The translations under genes were made by a program, and so were the position numbers. Of a stretch of DNA of 64,000 nucleotides, positions 1-12,400 are shown one piece after another (the stretch's first letter is position 1; every line of letters begins with the position of its first letter). The stretch comes from Bugulina stolonifera. Lineage: Eukaryota; Bryozoa; Gymnolaemata; Cheilostomatida; Bugulidae. The notes under the pieces are model-generated. The model had not been told where the DNA came from. It saw only the letters and a list, made by a program, of their open reading frames with translations, and made no database searches. Location of the stretch: contig OW285194.1 of assembly GCA_935421135.1 (NCBI GenBank), positions 12,609,376-12,673,375 of the forward strand, given 5' to 3'.

Positions 1-246
1 AGGTATATTACTTATGCTCGACACTATCTAACTTCTGCCGTTCCACCCCTTCTAAACTCTCCCCCATCCCGGGTTTCTACTAACACAGTAATGTTTATAA
101 ATATGAAAGATCTTATTTTGGATGATGTCTTGAAAGATGGAAATGGGGTGTACAGAAATGATGGACGGTGGGCGTAGATCGATAATGGTGAGACTGTTGA
201 AAAACAGAGAGCAATTCCACACACCCAATTAATTCATGGGCAGCAG

Positions 247-2320
247 ATGCTTGTCAAGGTATATTACAAGCATGTTAAGTACCCTGACTTTAAACGTGAG
301 ATTGTATATGTATCAAATCAAGCACACCAATTTATAAACAATGCACTTATGGTAATTTACTATTTTACTGGGCCGGAGCATGACATTGTTGCTGACCCAC
401 ATGGTAACAGCAGACACAGGAAGGTAGGGTATACAGCAGTAAAAAAGTCTGTGATTAATAAGGTTGCATCTGATGCGCGAATCACTTCATCTCGAGAAGC
501 TATAGAGCAGCATGTTGCTGAACATGGTGGAAGGGCAATTATTCAATTTGAAAACTTTCCAAGTTCTGATCATATAAAATATGTCATGTCATGCAATTCC
601 CGATATAAAAAGTCCGCCACATTTTTAAGTGATGTTATGGAGTGGTGCAATGAGAACAGCGATTTATGTAAAATAGTCAGAATGCATCCTGAACCTGTTA
701 TCGTCATTGCCACAAAACACCAGCTTGATGACCTTGCCCATTTTGCATGTATTGAAAATTCACCTGCAATAACTATAGACCCTACATTCAACTTAGGGGA
801 TTTTTATGTCACGGCAATTACATATAGAAATCTGCTATTAAAATCAAGGCGTTTGTCTAAAAATCATGCGTGCTTTTGTGGCCCATTGCTTATTCATTAT
901 CATAAAACATTTGCTGCATATGACCAGTTTTTTACAGAATTGAGAAATTGTTGCCCTAAGTTAAATAATTTAAATGCTTTTGGAACTGATGGTGAACTAG
1001 AGTTGATGAAAGCACTCAGAAAATCCTTTCCCAATGCCAAGCAACTTTGCTGCTTTCGACATGTAGAACAAAATCTCTTATCCAAGGTCAAAAATTCAGG
1101 ACATGTAAATGCTGTAAAGGTTGCACTGAAGGATTTGTGTACATCAGCTCGTGAAGACTTTGATTCTATTTATAATGACATATTATTGCGATGCAACCAA
1201 AATTATCTGTGTTTACCATTTGTGAAATACCTAGTTAAAAATAAAAGTATGCTCTTTGTAAATGTCCACTGTAGCAATAACAATAGCGAACTATTCTACA
1301 CCAACCCTTCAGAATCTATTAATTAAGCAGTTCATGCAGTATAAGTCAGCGCAGCTATATAATTTTTTTTTAGAGGCAATGAAAGATTTTTTCAAAGCAG
1401 AATATGGTTGCGCAGTAGAAGGATACCTGGGCATATTCAAAGAATATCTGCTAGTTAACAGAGCCCATTCTGCGGGAAATTTACTAGAAATGACCAACGA
1501 GGAAAAAAGCAAATTTATAAATAAAATGAATACTATTTGTCCATTAACAACACTACCAGCATCACCACAATTAGTGGAACCAGACAATACCAATCTTATT
1601 GGTCTTAGTTTAGACTACACAGTCACTCCAGAGACAGCACAAATTAGTGTGTGCAAGCCAATCTTGCAGGCAATGTTTGCAAAGGCTACTCGCCTAATTA
1701 GTACTCGGGGAATCTTGCCAGCACCAATTGCAGATTCCACAAAACTAGCTTTTTCGGCTCTTTCATCAACTTGCCTACGTAAATATTTTATTACCATTCT
1801 ACCATCTGGCAATATTTTGTGTGAATGCAATTCTTACAAATCACATTATATTTGTTCTCATGGCATAGCTGCTGGCCACATGGCAGACAGGCTCTTTGAC
1901 TTCATTGTGTACCATCGCCGCAAACATCATGGCGGGTCGACAAGTGAAGTCTTGACTCAGAGCATAGACAAGTCTAGAGCTGGCTTGAAGGCCAATCAAA
2001 CAAAGCGGCTTAGATCATCTAACAACTTTAGTAATCGACCAGTTATTAACAAAGCTCTTGCATGCCCAGTAGACCATGATACACCAGATATGATAAAGTA
2101 TGTTAGGCTTAGAGTGAATCACCCTCATGTCTTAGTATGCTACTCGTGTAAAAGAAAAGACATGGCAGAACACGAGGCTGGTCTTGCTGTTAAACTTTAT
2201 CGTCAGTACATTCGACGGGGCCACAAATGGACACCCAGCAATCTAAAAATATCACTAAAAAAGGAATGGGCTTATTTTCATTTAGAGTGTGGTGAATTTT
2301 CTAATACACAGTGTAGATAA
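247..2320 (+). pseudogene. MULE-type DDE transposase with SWIM zinc finger, frameshifted
   Basis: Two overlapping open frames (247-1326 and 1262-2320) form one protein broken by a one-base frame change near 1318-1325. The first frame ends in TNPSESIN and stop; the other continues with LIKQFMQYKSAQLYNF, which is the expected continuation. The first part has MULE transposase signatures: DPTFNLGDFYVT (first acidic residue), FGTDGE (second) and CFRHVEQNL. The second part carries a SWIM zinc finger, CECN followed by CSHG with C-x-C and C-x-H ligands, usual at the C-terminus of this family. The start is uncertain: 247 is the first in-frame Met, and the bases just before it (GGGCAGCAG) could be a splice acceptor for an upstream exon. 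No terminal repeats were seen, so this is probably a dead domesticated or transposon copy. A sequencing error at the join is the alternative. Confidence 0.75.
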
Positions 2321-4911
2321 GGTAGCAAATTTAAGAAAAATGCCTCATAATGGTAGCATATATAAACTTTGCCACGGAAATTAAAAGAGTTTGAACAGTC
2401 ATAGAAAGTTGGTTCAAATATCGTTAGATAGCTCTCAACGAGGAGAACCGAGGGTTTTTTTTTATTTTTCGTCTAATGCGCGATGTTGGCACTAGGCCAA
2501 ATTTTGTCCGAAAAAGTGGAAAATTTGCCACGAAGATTAAAAGAATTTGAATGCTGCTAGAATTATATTTTTGACACCTACTAGTAGAGCTCAATGAGAT
2601 GAACAGAGGGTTTTCTTGGATTTTTTCTATAGGTTCTCAAATTTTTTTGACGGGAGAAAATGTACAAAAGTGATGAAAAAGTAAGGGTCTATTGCAATGT
2701 GTGTAGTTCTTTACCAAATTAACCTATTCTTACAAAATTTGTTGAGTCTGTAGTTAAAATGTTGATAAGTTAGAAGAGCCCACCCTTTACTTGATACAAC
2801 CTCCCTAATGGCCAGAAATCAAGTAGAAGTGCACCAGATATGTTGGCAATTTGCTTTAGCACCCTTTTATAATACATAGTGGAGCAGTGCATCACGCACA
2901 GCATGCCTCATTGATTCTCATTGCTGGTGCTAGTTGAAATTGGCGCTAATGTCAAAGGTCATCAATTATAACTGCCAAGCCTGAGTGATTTGATTAGAAT
3001 GTGTATCATCAGCTTGCTTGTACATGTACAATGTATTGTATTGATAATGCCGAGTGCTTCCACACGACTACTCACTTGTGTACATATAGGCCTACATATG
3101 AATACAATTTTACAAAATGCAGTGTGTGTGATGGATACTGGCGTTTTCGCAACTTTGTGACGGATGTATGCTGGAAAATGTTTGTGCGAGTAGTTAGGTG
3201 GTGAAGATACTAATACTCCACCAAATGCTCACATTGCATTTCATGAACCCTCTTAACCTCTGTATCAATGGTAGGCTCTCTACTTTACAGCTTAGTATAA
3301 TTGCCTATGCTGTAGAGTATAACAGATGTGTCTGTGTACATGTAAACAGTTGTACACTGTACCGTAGAATTAGAGTAGATAAGTCAATGATATGTACAGT
3401 ATATCCAAAAACTAGTAATTGGAAAGTTCAATGTGATGTATTTGCTAAAATTTGAGCAATTGTTACAACTATTATTGTTATGCTGCTGACCTAAACAAAA
3501 TGGCTATACAGAATGGCCATACAATAATGAGCCTATTTGCCATCATATTACTCATACAATGGAATAGCCCTATCAAATCTATCTTGCCCCCTTCTCTGAT
3601 AACATGATTTGACTAACAAACATTAACCTTTGACCTGAGCTCTGCCTTCTACTAACACTATGGCCTAATAACTATTACAATGTGCAATGATGCAGCTGGT
3701 ATGGACAGACTGACCATCACTACTGCAGACTGTATGACACTATGAGGGAAGACATTTTGATAGTGGGACTTAGATCACTATAAGGTAAAGCAAATAATTT
3801 TACAGTTTTAAGTTATTTGTGCACATTTTGATTCCTTATTATACTGTAGATACAGTATTTTAAAAGGCTCACATTTAATTTTAACATTATCTTACATTAA
3901 AAACAATTGTACATGTAATTGTAACCCCTTTTAGTATGCCTTTTATTTATGGGTGCAAGTCTGTTGTTTATCATATAAATATATTATTGTACAAGTCAAA
4001 CAATGTAAAGCTTGAAGTAGATTGTACCAGAACGTTTCCATAGTTACCCAGTTACTTCTTGTAAAAATTACTCATTACGCTATTTCCATATATTGAAAAT
4101 CTCATAAACTCTTATGTTGCAGTTGGCACTGTATGTTATGTGAATACTGTCTGTTTGAGAATCAATACTATACAAGCCATCTACACTACATGTATATACC
4201 GAACCTGTTACAAAACTAAGTGTAACGTTTTCTATTTCCAGACTGGTACTAGTGGCTGGTTGGTATTTCACCCTGCAGTGAAAAGTCAAACGGAGCATCA
4301 TCAGCTACATACAGACCTCCGTTGGCTAGCATAACCTACTGTAATATCGAACTACTGATCCTGGTTGTGCCTAACTTGTGCATTCTTGGTGCTTCTGAAA
4401 TACCGGAAAAGGGGGATTGCAGATACATTACCTAATTACAAATGTATATATTTATGTACAAAGCTGATGTAAAGAAATTTATCGAAATTTAGACTACCTC
4501 AACACTTCTGTTATCTGATTGTGCTGTTATTGGATTGCATTGTCAAATTATCATGATGTTATAATGTTGCTAACATGCACTTGTGCAGAGTTTACCCTAT
4601 GGTTGAAAGTTAACACTATTACCCCAATGTTAGAATAATAATTAAGATGTTAGCTGTGCTTCAAGTTAATTAATACATGCACTGTATATCTTTTCTTTGA
4701 GAATCTAATTAAATATGACTAACAAACTGCATTGCAATAATTATACATATTGACATAAAAACGACCCAAATTGTGAATACTGTAGACTAGTAAAGTTATT
4801 TGGCACTGGTATGTGGATGTTCTACGTATAATCTATATTGTAGAAGTTCCTCGTGATCTGTTTGAAACACTGTATACCCAAAACTCTGGGCTGCACAGTA
4901 GCATCACAGTT
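2321..4911. other. Non-coding interval with an imperfect duplication
   Basis: No convincing gene. At 2373-2475 and 2522-2625 there is a diverged direct duplication, seen in the shared GCCACG, ATTAAAAGA, TTTGAA, AGCTCAA and GAGGGTTTT blocks about 150 bp apart. It may be the 3' remnant of the adjacent transposon. The rest is AT-rich with short scattered frames that look random. Confidence 0.4.
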
Positions 4912-4916
4912 TCAAT

Positions 4917-5235
4917 TGTTAGCAGTCACTTGTGTTAGCAGTTGATCTTTTGGTGTATCCACTATGTATTCAACAACAGCACAAAAGTCAACTCATGACA
5001 ATGGACTTAGAACACAGACAGAGGCAAGTAATAAAAACATGTGCAAGTAATTAAGGCTAGTACTAAAAACAATACAGAAGTTACAACTGACCAATCAGGT
5101 TAAACTCAGTATAAAAGCATGACAAACGTTGAGGTTAATATATAGGACAAACAGCAAGTAGTAATTGCATGTAAGGCACAGAGACTGTCATATGAAAGCC
5201 ATCAATTGACAATTGTGTATTACACTATACTAACA
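4917..5235 (-). repeat. 3' LTR of the copia element
   Basis: This is the downstream LTR for minus-strand transcription: 319 bp, TGTTA to TAACA, matching the copy at 9169-9487. A purine tract lies immediately inside it (plus-strand CTCCTTCTT at 5236-5244, AAGAAGGAG on the coding strand) and is the likely polypurine tract for plus-strand DNA priming. Confidence 0.93.
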
Positions 5236-5242
5236 CTCCTTC

Positions 5243-8200
5243 TTAATTCACAATTGGCACAAGGCCGAGTCTATCTCTCAGTCTTTTGAATGTTTCGGTA
5301 TACACAGGCTTGGTGAGCACGTCAGCAACCATATCTGATGTGGGACAGTACTCCAGCTTGATTACGTTCTCCTGTACGGCTTGTCTGACATAGTGGTATT
5401 TAATGTCTATGTGTTTTGTCCGATTGTGGCTAACAGGATTAGCAGCAATAGCCATCGCACTTTGGTTGTCTTCGTGTATGGTTGTAGGGACATCTGGGTT
5501 CTCGCCTAGTTCATCTAACAACTTCCTCATCCAGCTCACCTCTTGTGTAGCTGCACTGAGAGCAACATACTCGGCTTCGGCAGTAGAGAGAGCAATGACA
5601 GTTTGTTTTTTGCTTTTCCAAGACACAGCAGCATTGCTCAGCATCAGAACGTAGCCCGATGTGGACTTACGTTCGTCCAGGTCTCCAGCCCAATCTGCAT
5701 CGCAGAAAGCAGCCAATATCTCTCCTTTCGTTCCGTCACTGGTGTATCTCAACCCAAGGTCAAGGGTTCCATTGAGGTATCGTAGAATTCTTTTCACAAG
5801 AGCCCAGTGCGTACTCGTTGGTTTAGAGGTGTACCTTGCAGCACAACTAACTGGGTAGGCAATGTCAGGTCGAGAGGCCATGCTTAGATACAGTAGACTT
5901 CCAACAACTGACTGATACGTCTCTTGGTCCACAACCGCCTCATCGTTTGTCGTACTTCTAAGCTTTAAACCAGGATCCATCGGGGTTGGGGCAGGCTTGG
6001 AATTTTCCATTCCATATTTCTTCAGAATATCACGGATATAACGTCCTTGGCCAATCAAGACATCGCCTGTTATATGGTCCTGAGCGATTTTCATTCCGAG
6101 AAAGTGATGCAGTGGTCCCATATCTTTCATGTCAAAGAAACTCTTGAGCTGTTTCTTGATAGTGTTTATCTCTGACACCTCCTTTGCTGCAATCACCAGA
6201 TCATCAACGTATACTGCAAGATACACAGGTACTTTCGCTGACTTCATGTACAGACATGGATCAGCACCAGTCTGAGTAAATCCCATATTGATCAGTTTCT
6301 CGTCCAGGGCAGCATTCCAGCAGCGTGGGGATTGCTTTAGGCCATACAAGCTCTTCTTCAGCTTGTACACCATATCCTTACCCTTACCCTTCTGTATGAA
6401 ACCATCTGGCTGCCTCAAGAAGACCTCTTCTTCTAAAACACCATGCAAGAAGGCGGTGGTGACATCCATTTGATGCAGTTGGAGTTTATACTTTGCAGCA
6501 AGGGCCATCAGTGCCCTAAAAGATTCGAATCTGACAACAGGGCTAAATGTTTCATCATAGTCCTCTCCAAACTTTTGGGTGAAACCTCGTGCCACAAGTC
6601 TTGCTTTATATCTCTCAATATTACCTTCTGCATCCCTCTTGACTTTATACACCCATTTGCTTCCAACCACTTTCCTTCCTGCTGGCAGCTCAACTAGATC
6701 CCATACATCATTGCTCTCCAATGATTTTAACTCCTTCTTCATTGCATGCAACCATTTCTTCTTATCTCTACCTTTCACAGCTTCATCGTATGTCATCGGT
6801 TCTGGTTCGTGCTTGGTATCATTAGCTACACTGACTCTCTCACCATAGAACTCAGTCTGCCTTCTCTCTCGACTGGACCTTCTCAACTGAGCGTCTTGTT
6901 CCACAGTCTCAGACTGAGCCTCAATGATCTCTTCATCAAATGTTGCATTGGTCTCTTTGACTTTTTTTGTGCTATCTATTTCCTCATATGTAGTGTAGCC
7001 TAGACTACCTTCGTCGAATTTTACATCTCTGCTGTAAAAGACTCTCCTTCTCATCTGGTCATAAAGTCTATACCCCTTGACCTGAGTCCCATAGCCAAGA
7101 TGAATGCATTTCCTGGACTTGGGATCTAGCTTGGACCGCTCATCTTTCGGAATGTGTGCATAAGCTGCACATCCAAAGCGCCTCAGGTGTCCCACTGTTG
7201 GCTTCATGCCAGTCCAAGCTTCAAAGGGGGTTATAATTCCCAATGGTTTTGTGGGGCTGCGATTATGCAAATATGTTGCCGTGGCAAAAGTCTCCGCCCA
7301 GAATACCCTTGGCAACCCAGAATCTGACAACATGCAGCGTACCCTTTCTCCAAGGGTTCGGTTCAGACGTTCAGCTACTCCATTTTGCTCAGGAGTCTTG
7401 GGGATAGTGTACTCATGTCTGATACCTTGTGTTTTCAAGTAGTCTTCAAACTCTTTTGAGACATATTCACCTCCATTGTCAGTTCGCAAGGTCCTCAGAC
7501 TTGCTCCAACACTTTTCTCAGCCACAGCTTTCCACTCTTTGAATTTTTTAAAAACCTCACTCTTCTTTCTGATCATGTAGGTCCATGTGAATCTTGTCTT
7601 GTCATCAACAAAGGTAACCACATACTCATATCCACTGAGTGATGGTACTCCCATTTTACCACATACATCAGAATGGACCAACTCGAGTGGTTCTCTGCTT
7701 TGTATATCTGATTTCACTTTGAAGCTACTTCTTGTCTGCTTTCCTTCGACACAAGGTTCACAGAAGCGATTATTCAGGCTAGGTTTATAGCCAAAACCAT
7801 TCACCATACCTTTCTTAGACAGTGTGTTCATCCTATCCCAGCCAAGATGACCATACCTTTGATGCCACAATACAGGATCACTCTTGGCTAAGAGCGCTTC
7901 CGGTTCACCCAAAGAGCACCGAATCCGGAACAGGCTCCCTACTCTGTCTGCATATGCCACAACGTCACCATTACTATCTCTTATCTCACCTCCAGTCTGG
8001 TCAAAGACCGTAGTCTTCCCATACTCCGAAGCTTTTGCAACACTGAGTAAGTTGTATGAGAGTCCAGGCACCAACAAAACATCATGCAGACGCAGCCTCC
8101 TGTGTTTTCCTGACTTCATGTTGACCTTGATTGTCACATCTCCTTGCCCCAATGCCTTCAGTTGCCTACCGTCACCTAGAGTAACCTTCACCGGTTTCTC

Positions 8201-9148
8201 TAATTCTTGGTAAGAACAGAAAATTTCTTTGTCCTGGCACATGTGGCAAGTAGCCCCGCTATCAACAATCCAATCATTACCTGACTGGCATCTTGTTGAT
8301 AGTGCATGTTGGACTATCAGACCAGCAGATTCATCACTACTACTGCTTTCACTGCTCCATGTAGCCTCGGCTTTGTGTGCTTTGTGCTTCGATTTCTTTC
8401 CTCTGTGTTTTCCTTTTTCTTTCTTTGATTTTTGATGACGGGAATTATCATTTTCCGGGCAGTTTCTGGCAATATGGCCAAACTCCTCACACCTATAACA
8501 CTGTGGTCCTTTCTGGTGTTTGTTCTTCTTCCGAACCATCATTGCATTCTCTTCACCATCATGAGCTCCATTAGCTCTGGCTTGTATTTTCCGTTCCTCA
8601 TGAAGGAGCCGCTCTGTCACAACCTCCATCTTAGGCACTTCAGCATTAGCTTCCAAAGCAGTGACTAAAACACTGTACGACTCCGGGAGACTCGCCAATA
8701 ATGTCACAACCTTATCTTCCTCCTCCATTGGTGCTCCAATCACAGCTAACTCACTAAAAACTTCAGTCATAGATTTTATGTGGTCTGTCACACAGTTGCC
8801 ATCTTGTAGGCTGAGTGAGTTCAACCTTCTCCTCAGTGCAAGTTTGTTAGCCCAGGTTTTCTTTTGGAACTGGTCTTGCAAGACATTCCACACAACCACT
8901 GGATCAACAGGGTCTCCAAGCAGATACAGCAATGATGGCTCAATACTCAGCACAATCGTAGCTAACGCCTTGTCACTACGTGCCATAAACTTAGCCCGCT
9001 TATCCACATCCGTTGACTCCGGTGCCTGCTCAGAACCATTCACAATGCCCCATACACCATCTCTGATTAACACCATGCGACACTGTATTTTCCATGTGGG
9101 ATAGTTAGTTCCATTCAACAATACGATTGATGCACCTTTACTATCCAT
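5243..9148 (-). CDS. gag-pol: Copia gag-pol polyprotein
   Basis: One uninterrupted frame of about 1,301 residues encodes all copia functions in the usual order. A Gag region comes first and ends in a CCHC zinc knuckle (CYRCEEFGHIARNC, near residue 215). Then follow an aspartic protease (IVDSGATCHMC, ~295), a GAG-pre-integrase HHCC region (WHQRYGHL), a DDE integrase (HSDVCGKM; TDNGGEY; NGVAERLNRT), a reverse transcriptase with YVDDLVIAA (~978) and an RNase H with CDADWAGDL (~1152). Integrase before reverse transcriptase is diagnostic of Ty1/copia. The open frame extends to a Met at 9214 inside the LTR, but that would read through the primer site. I prefer the Met at 9148, just inside the primer site. 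All catalytic motifs I checked are intact. Confidence 0.95.
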   Translation of the reverse strand: MDSKGASIVLLNGTNYPTWKIQCRMVLIRDGVWGIVNGSEQAPESTDVDKRAKFMARSDKALATIVLSIEPSLLYLLGDPVDPVVVWNVLQDQFQKKTWANKLALRRRLNSLSLQDGNCVTDHIKSMTEVFSELAVIGAPMEEEDKVVTLLASLPESYSVLVTALEANAEVPKMEVVTERLLHEERKIQARANGAHDGEENAMMVRKKNKHQKGPQCYRCEEFGHIARNCPENDNSRHQKSKKEKGKHRGKKSKHKAHKAEATWSSESSSSDESAGLIVQHALSTRCQSGNDWIVDSGATCHMCQDKEIFCSYQELEKPVKVTLGDGRQLKALGQGDVTIKVNMKSGKHRRLRLHDVLLVPGLSYNLLSVAKASEYGKTTVFDQTGGEIRDSNGDVVAYADRVGSLFRIRCSLGEPEALLAKSDPVLWHQRYGHLGWDRMNTLSKKGMVNGFGYKPSLNNRFCEPCVEGKQTRSSFKVKSDIQSREPLELVHSDVCGKMGVPSLSGYEYVVTFVDDKTRFTWTYMIRKKSEVFKKFKEWKAVAEKSVGASLRTLRTDNGGEYVSKEFEDYLKTQGIRHEYTIPKTPEQNGVAERLNRTLGERVRCMLSDSGLPRVFWAETFATATYLHNRSPTKPLGIITPFEAWTGMKPTVGHLRRFGCAAYAHIPKDERSKLDPKSRKCIHLGYGTQVKGYRLYDQMRRRVFYSRDVKFDEGSLGYTTYEEIDSTKKVKETNATFDEEIIEAQSETVEQDAQLRRSSRERRQTEFYGERVSVANDTKHEPEPMTYDEAVKGRDKKKWLHAMKKELKSLESNDVWDLVELPAGRKVVGSKWVYKVKRDAEGNIERYKARLVARGFTQKFGEDYDETFSPVVRFESFRALMALAAKYKLQLHQMDVTTAFLHGVLEEEVFLRQPDGFIQKGKGKDMVYKLKKSLYGLKQSPRCWNAALDEKLINMGFTQTGADPCLYMKSAKVPVYLAVYVDDLVIAAKEVSEINTIKKQLKSFFDMKDMGPLHHFLGMKIAQDHITGDVLIGQGRYIRDILKKYGMENSKPAPTPMDPGLKLRSTTNDEAVVDQETYQSVVGSLLYLSMASRPDIAYPVSCAARYTSKPTSTHWALVKRILRYLNGTLDLGLRYTSDGTKGEILAAFCDADWAGDLDERKSTSGYVLMLSNAAVSWKSKKQTVIALSTAEAEYVALSAATQEVSWMRKLLDELGENPDVPTTIHEDNQSAMAIAANPVSHNRTKHIDIKYHYVRQAVQENVIKLEYCPTSDMVADVLTKPVYTETFKRLRDRLGLVPIVN

Positions 9149-9154
9149 AGTGAT

Positions 9155-9168
9155 CTGGGCCCATAACC
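9155..9168 (-). promoter_or_regulatory. Primer-binding site, internal initiator tRNA-Met
   Basis: The plus-strand bases CTGGGCCCATAACC next to the LTR equal the anticodon arm of eukaryotic initiator tRNA-Met. The element RNA would therefore pair with an internal tRNA segment rather than the 3' CCA end. This half-tRNA priming is the mode known for Drosophila copia. Confidence 0.85.
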
Positions 9169-9487
9169 TGTTAGCAGTCACTTGTGTTAGCAGTTGATCT
9201 TTTGGTGTATCCACTATGTATTCAACAACAGCACAAAAGTCAACTCATGACAATGGACTTAGAACACAGACAGAGGCAAGTAATAAAAACATGTGCAAGT
9301 AATTAAGGCTAGTACTAAAAACAATACAGAAGTTACAACTGACCAATCAGGTTAAACTCAGTATAAAAGCATGACAAACGTTGAGGTTAATATATAGGAC
9401 AAACAGCAAGTAGTAATTGCATGTAAGGCACAGAGACTGTCATATGAAAGCCATCAATTGACAATTGTGTATTACACTATACTAACA
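9169..9487 (-). repeat. 5' LTR of the copia element
   Basis: This is the upstream LTR for minus-strand transcription, matching the 4917-5235 copy over 319 bp. The promoter is expected here; on the minus strand a TATATATTAA run corresponding to plus 9390-9400 is the best TATA candidate. The flank TCAAT at 9488-9492 completes the target duplication. Confidence 0.93.
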
Positions 9488-9492
9488 TCAAT

Positions 9493-12400
9493 TTCTTTGC
9501 ATTATTTGTCACTTGCCACACAGTCATGTACTAGGATAACATCAGCCTGTAGTTTTTCTCTAGCAACCAATGCTAACTTACTGTAGTATTTATTTGAGGG
9601 AGATCACCTATCATACAGTATGTTCACACAACTTGGCTCTTCCCAACTTTTGGCAGCATAAAATGTTCATTATTTAGTACCTGTATTTAATACAAAACAG
9701 CCATCTCATAATGTGCAATAAGAGCCCATTGGGTAAATGAGCCAGTTGGCATTATTAGTACATGTATTAGTAAATTAGTATTAGCTGAAATGCTGACCAC
9801 AAATCTTGAAAATATGCATTCCTTAGCTTGGCCTTTCACCACAATGCATACTATGCCTTGGGTAGGCAAGCTGATGCCTGTCAGCTAGAGGTCACCTGTC
9901 TACTATGACATTGCATGACAGTACTGCTCTCATAATGATATTAGAATAATTGTACAAGCAGATGATTGATGTACAGTAGGCACAATGTTTCAGCCCATGT
10001 ACAATGTACATGCAGAACCAAGCAGGCAATATAATTTACAAATACACTGTTAGTTGACTTGTTTGATTCGTTCATATAGTAAGCAACCCACCTCTCTGGC
10101 AATGTTACAGTGAGTAGGCCTTGAGGTTTGTCTACAGGTCAAGTTTGGCACCTAGCTGTAGCCCACAATAATTATGTGGATAATATCATATGCAACTTAA
10201 TCACAGAATAACTTTTGCCTATGTGCAGTTATTTCGATTACCATAGACCAATAAAGGGAGGGGAGAATGGGGGAGCCAGCCAACCTCTAACCAAGAGCCT
10301 ATTACTCTCAAAATTTTCATTTTATCAATCTGGCATTTTCATACAGAATACAGTGTGCTGCTTTTTTGTACAAGACATATTTTCAAACTGTCAATTAAGC
10401 AATCCTGTGCATGTGCTTCATTTCAGGGCAATGGGAATACCATAATTGCCTAGCAGAGTGGACAGACCATACTACCACTACACTGGCTTCTCAAACAGTG
10501 AGCAAATGTGTACTGGAAAAACTTTACAGTTTGAGATTCATTGTGTAGTGCTTTATCGTTTTACTTTAAACACTGTAAATATCACTTACAAAATAAAATG
10601 GCCAAATCTCCTAACGCAGTATATTACAATGTATGCTGAAGTTATAGATTCACCAATCCGCCCAATACAATGCGTAACAAGTAGCATCATACAGTATGTT
10701 TACACTTACTGTAATTGTAATATATCACCTTCCCTGTTGGCCGGAGTTTATGAAAAGCACTATGAAATCATAGCAAGCCTGTGATGGATTTTGACAGCAG
10801 CTGTCAACCTCCATCAGATGCTATGCTTACTCATGCACATACTAAGCTCTTGTGCCTGCAGTCTGCAATGGTCTACAATAGCTCAGTTAGAAGACTGTTA
10901 GGCATGAGTGCAGGTAGACCTGGGTTCGACTCCCGCTAGATGCTTGTTTTTCATATGAAATAAATGGTAATGGGAGAATAACTCCAAATTATTCACATAT
11001 CCTTAAATGTGCTACCTTATCTACGCTGTGTAAACAAGTTCATGTTTGCCCAGGCATTCTTATAAATATTAACAATAGGAATATTCTAGAGAATAGAGGA
11101 TTTAATTTTATATAGCATTCAGTTTATAAAGTATCACAAACACTATGGCAGTAAATTATTTTACTGTATAATCTAAGAATAGCTAGCTTATATTTTTATA
11201 CAATATATATAATATATATACATGTACATGTATATTAGCTATATATATATGTAAGCTATATAACATATAATATATAGTTTAATATATATATAGCTTTTAG
11301 ATGTTGCTTACATAGTTTAAACTAATTTCTAACTGTGTAAATTTCCAATGACATATTTTGTCTGCAAAAAATTTAATATATTATATAGCATGCATATTTT
11401 AGTGATAGTCTTTTGTAATACTCATAGAAACTTCAATAAAAATTGAATCAAGCTGACCCTGCTTTATATTTGATGTTATTTGGTTTTTCTCTGGTCATCA
11501 TTTAATTCTGAATGGAGAATTGGCAAAAATTTCATTTAATAAAAAAAGTAAATTATAAATAAAATATCAACTGCTTTATATGACTCATATGATTCTTGAA
11601 TTAAAAGTTGAAAGTAATTATTACCATACTAAATGTGACACAAATTAATAATAAATAAAAAAAAACATATCCATGATCATGAATTTAAATATGAAGTAGT
11701 TGTTAGTGTTGCAAACAGTTTTTGGTTAGCTTTGTAGCTGTTTCAGATAAAAGGCAAGGATTTGTCAATGGCTCAAGTTGCAAATGAGAATGAACAGTCG
11801 ATAGCCAATTATATATTTTTGTTTTGAAATTGCCGTGGCTACAGGTTGGAAAACCCCAAAAGCGTAGTTCCTTTTCTTGTTTTCTACGCAAGAGAACTCT
11901 TCCCATCTACAAAGCCGCCGCTAATCCATGCTAACAACCTGTTTATTTATTGATCGCTGCGGTTCTTTTAGTAGTTAGCTTTGAAACAACATGATGGCCT
12001 TAGATAGTAAGGGCGTAACAGCATTTGGGAATCGATGTTTTAGTTGCTGTTTATGACAGTTCTCCAACTATACAAAAACAATTTTGTTGCTGGTAAGTGA
12101 ACTGTTTTTACCTTCTATTCTCTGCTACTTAGTCATTGAACTGCAATATTATGTATAAATCTATTTTTTATAGCATTGTGGGCTAGATGTTTTAAGGTCG
12201 ATATGACGTGACCTAACTTCCTTCATTGCTTACTGCTCGTCTGAATAAAATTTATAAATCAATTTATTAATTAATTACATTTAAAGCTAGCTAGTATATA
12301 AACATATACTGTGTTGATAATAAACTAAATAATAATTTAAATTATCTAAATTTGCAAATATGCAAAGAATACAGTGAAATTGCATTCTGTGAAATCTATC

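Larger units (their letters stand above)
4917..9487 (-). mobile_element. Complete Ty1/copia LTR retrotransposon
   Basis: The full-length 4,571-bp element is read on the minus strand. Two 319-bp LTRs (4917-5235 and 9169-9487) begin TGTTA, end TAACA and show no difference when compared by eye. The element is bounded by the 5-bp target duplication TCAAT (4912-4916 and 9488-9492). The minus-strand primer-binding site lies directly inside the upstream LTR and a purine tract directly inside the downstream LTR. The single gag-pol frame is intact. Identical LTRs plus an open frame indicate a recent insertion that may still be able to move. Confidence 0.95.

Noticed and set aside
6443..9104. Many plus-strand frames across the copia element
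   Set aside because: They run antisense to the intact gag-pol frame and have no features of their own.
10875..10945. Functional tRNA gene
   Set aside because: A and B boxes are present but the acceptor and T stems pair poorly; better explained as a SINE head or relic.
11703..11906. 67-codon minus-strand frame
   Set aside because: Slightly GC-richer start but no homology, splice partners or domain that I can defend.
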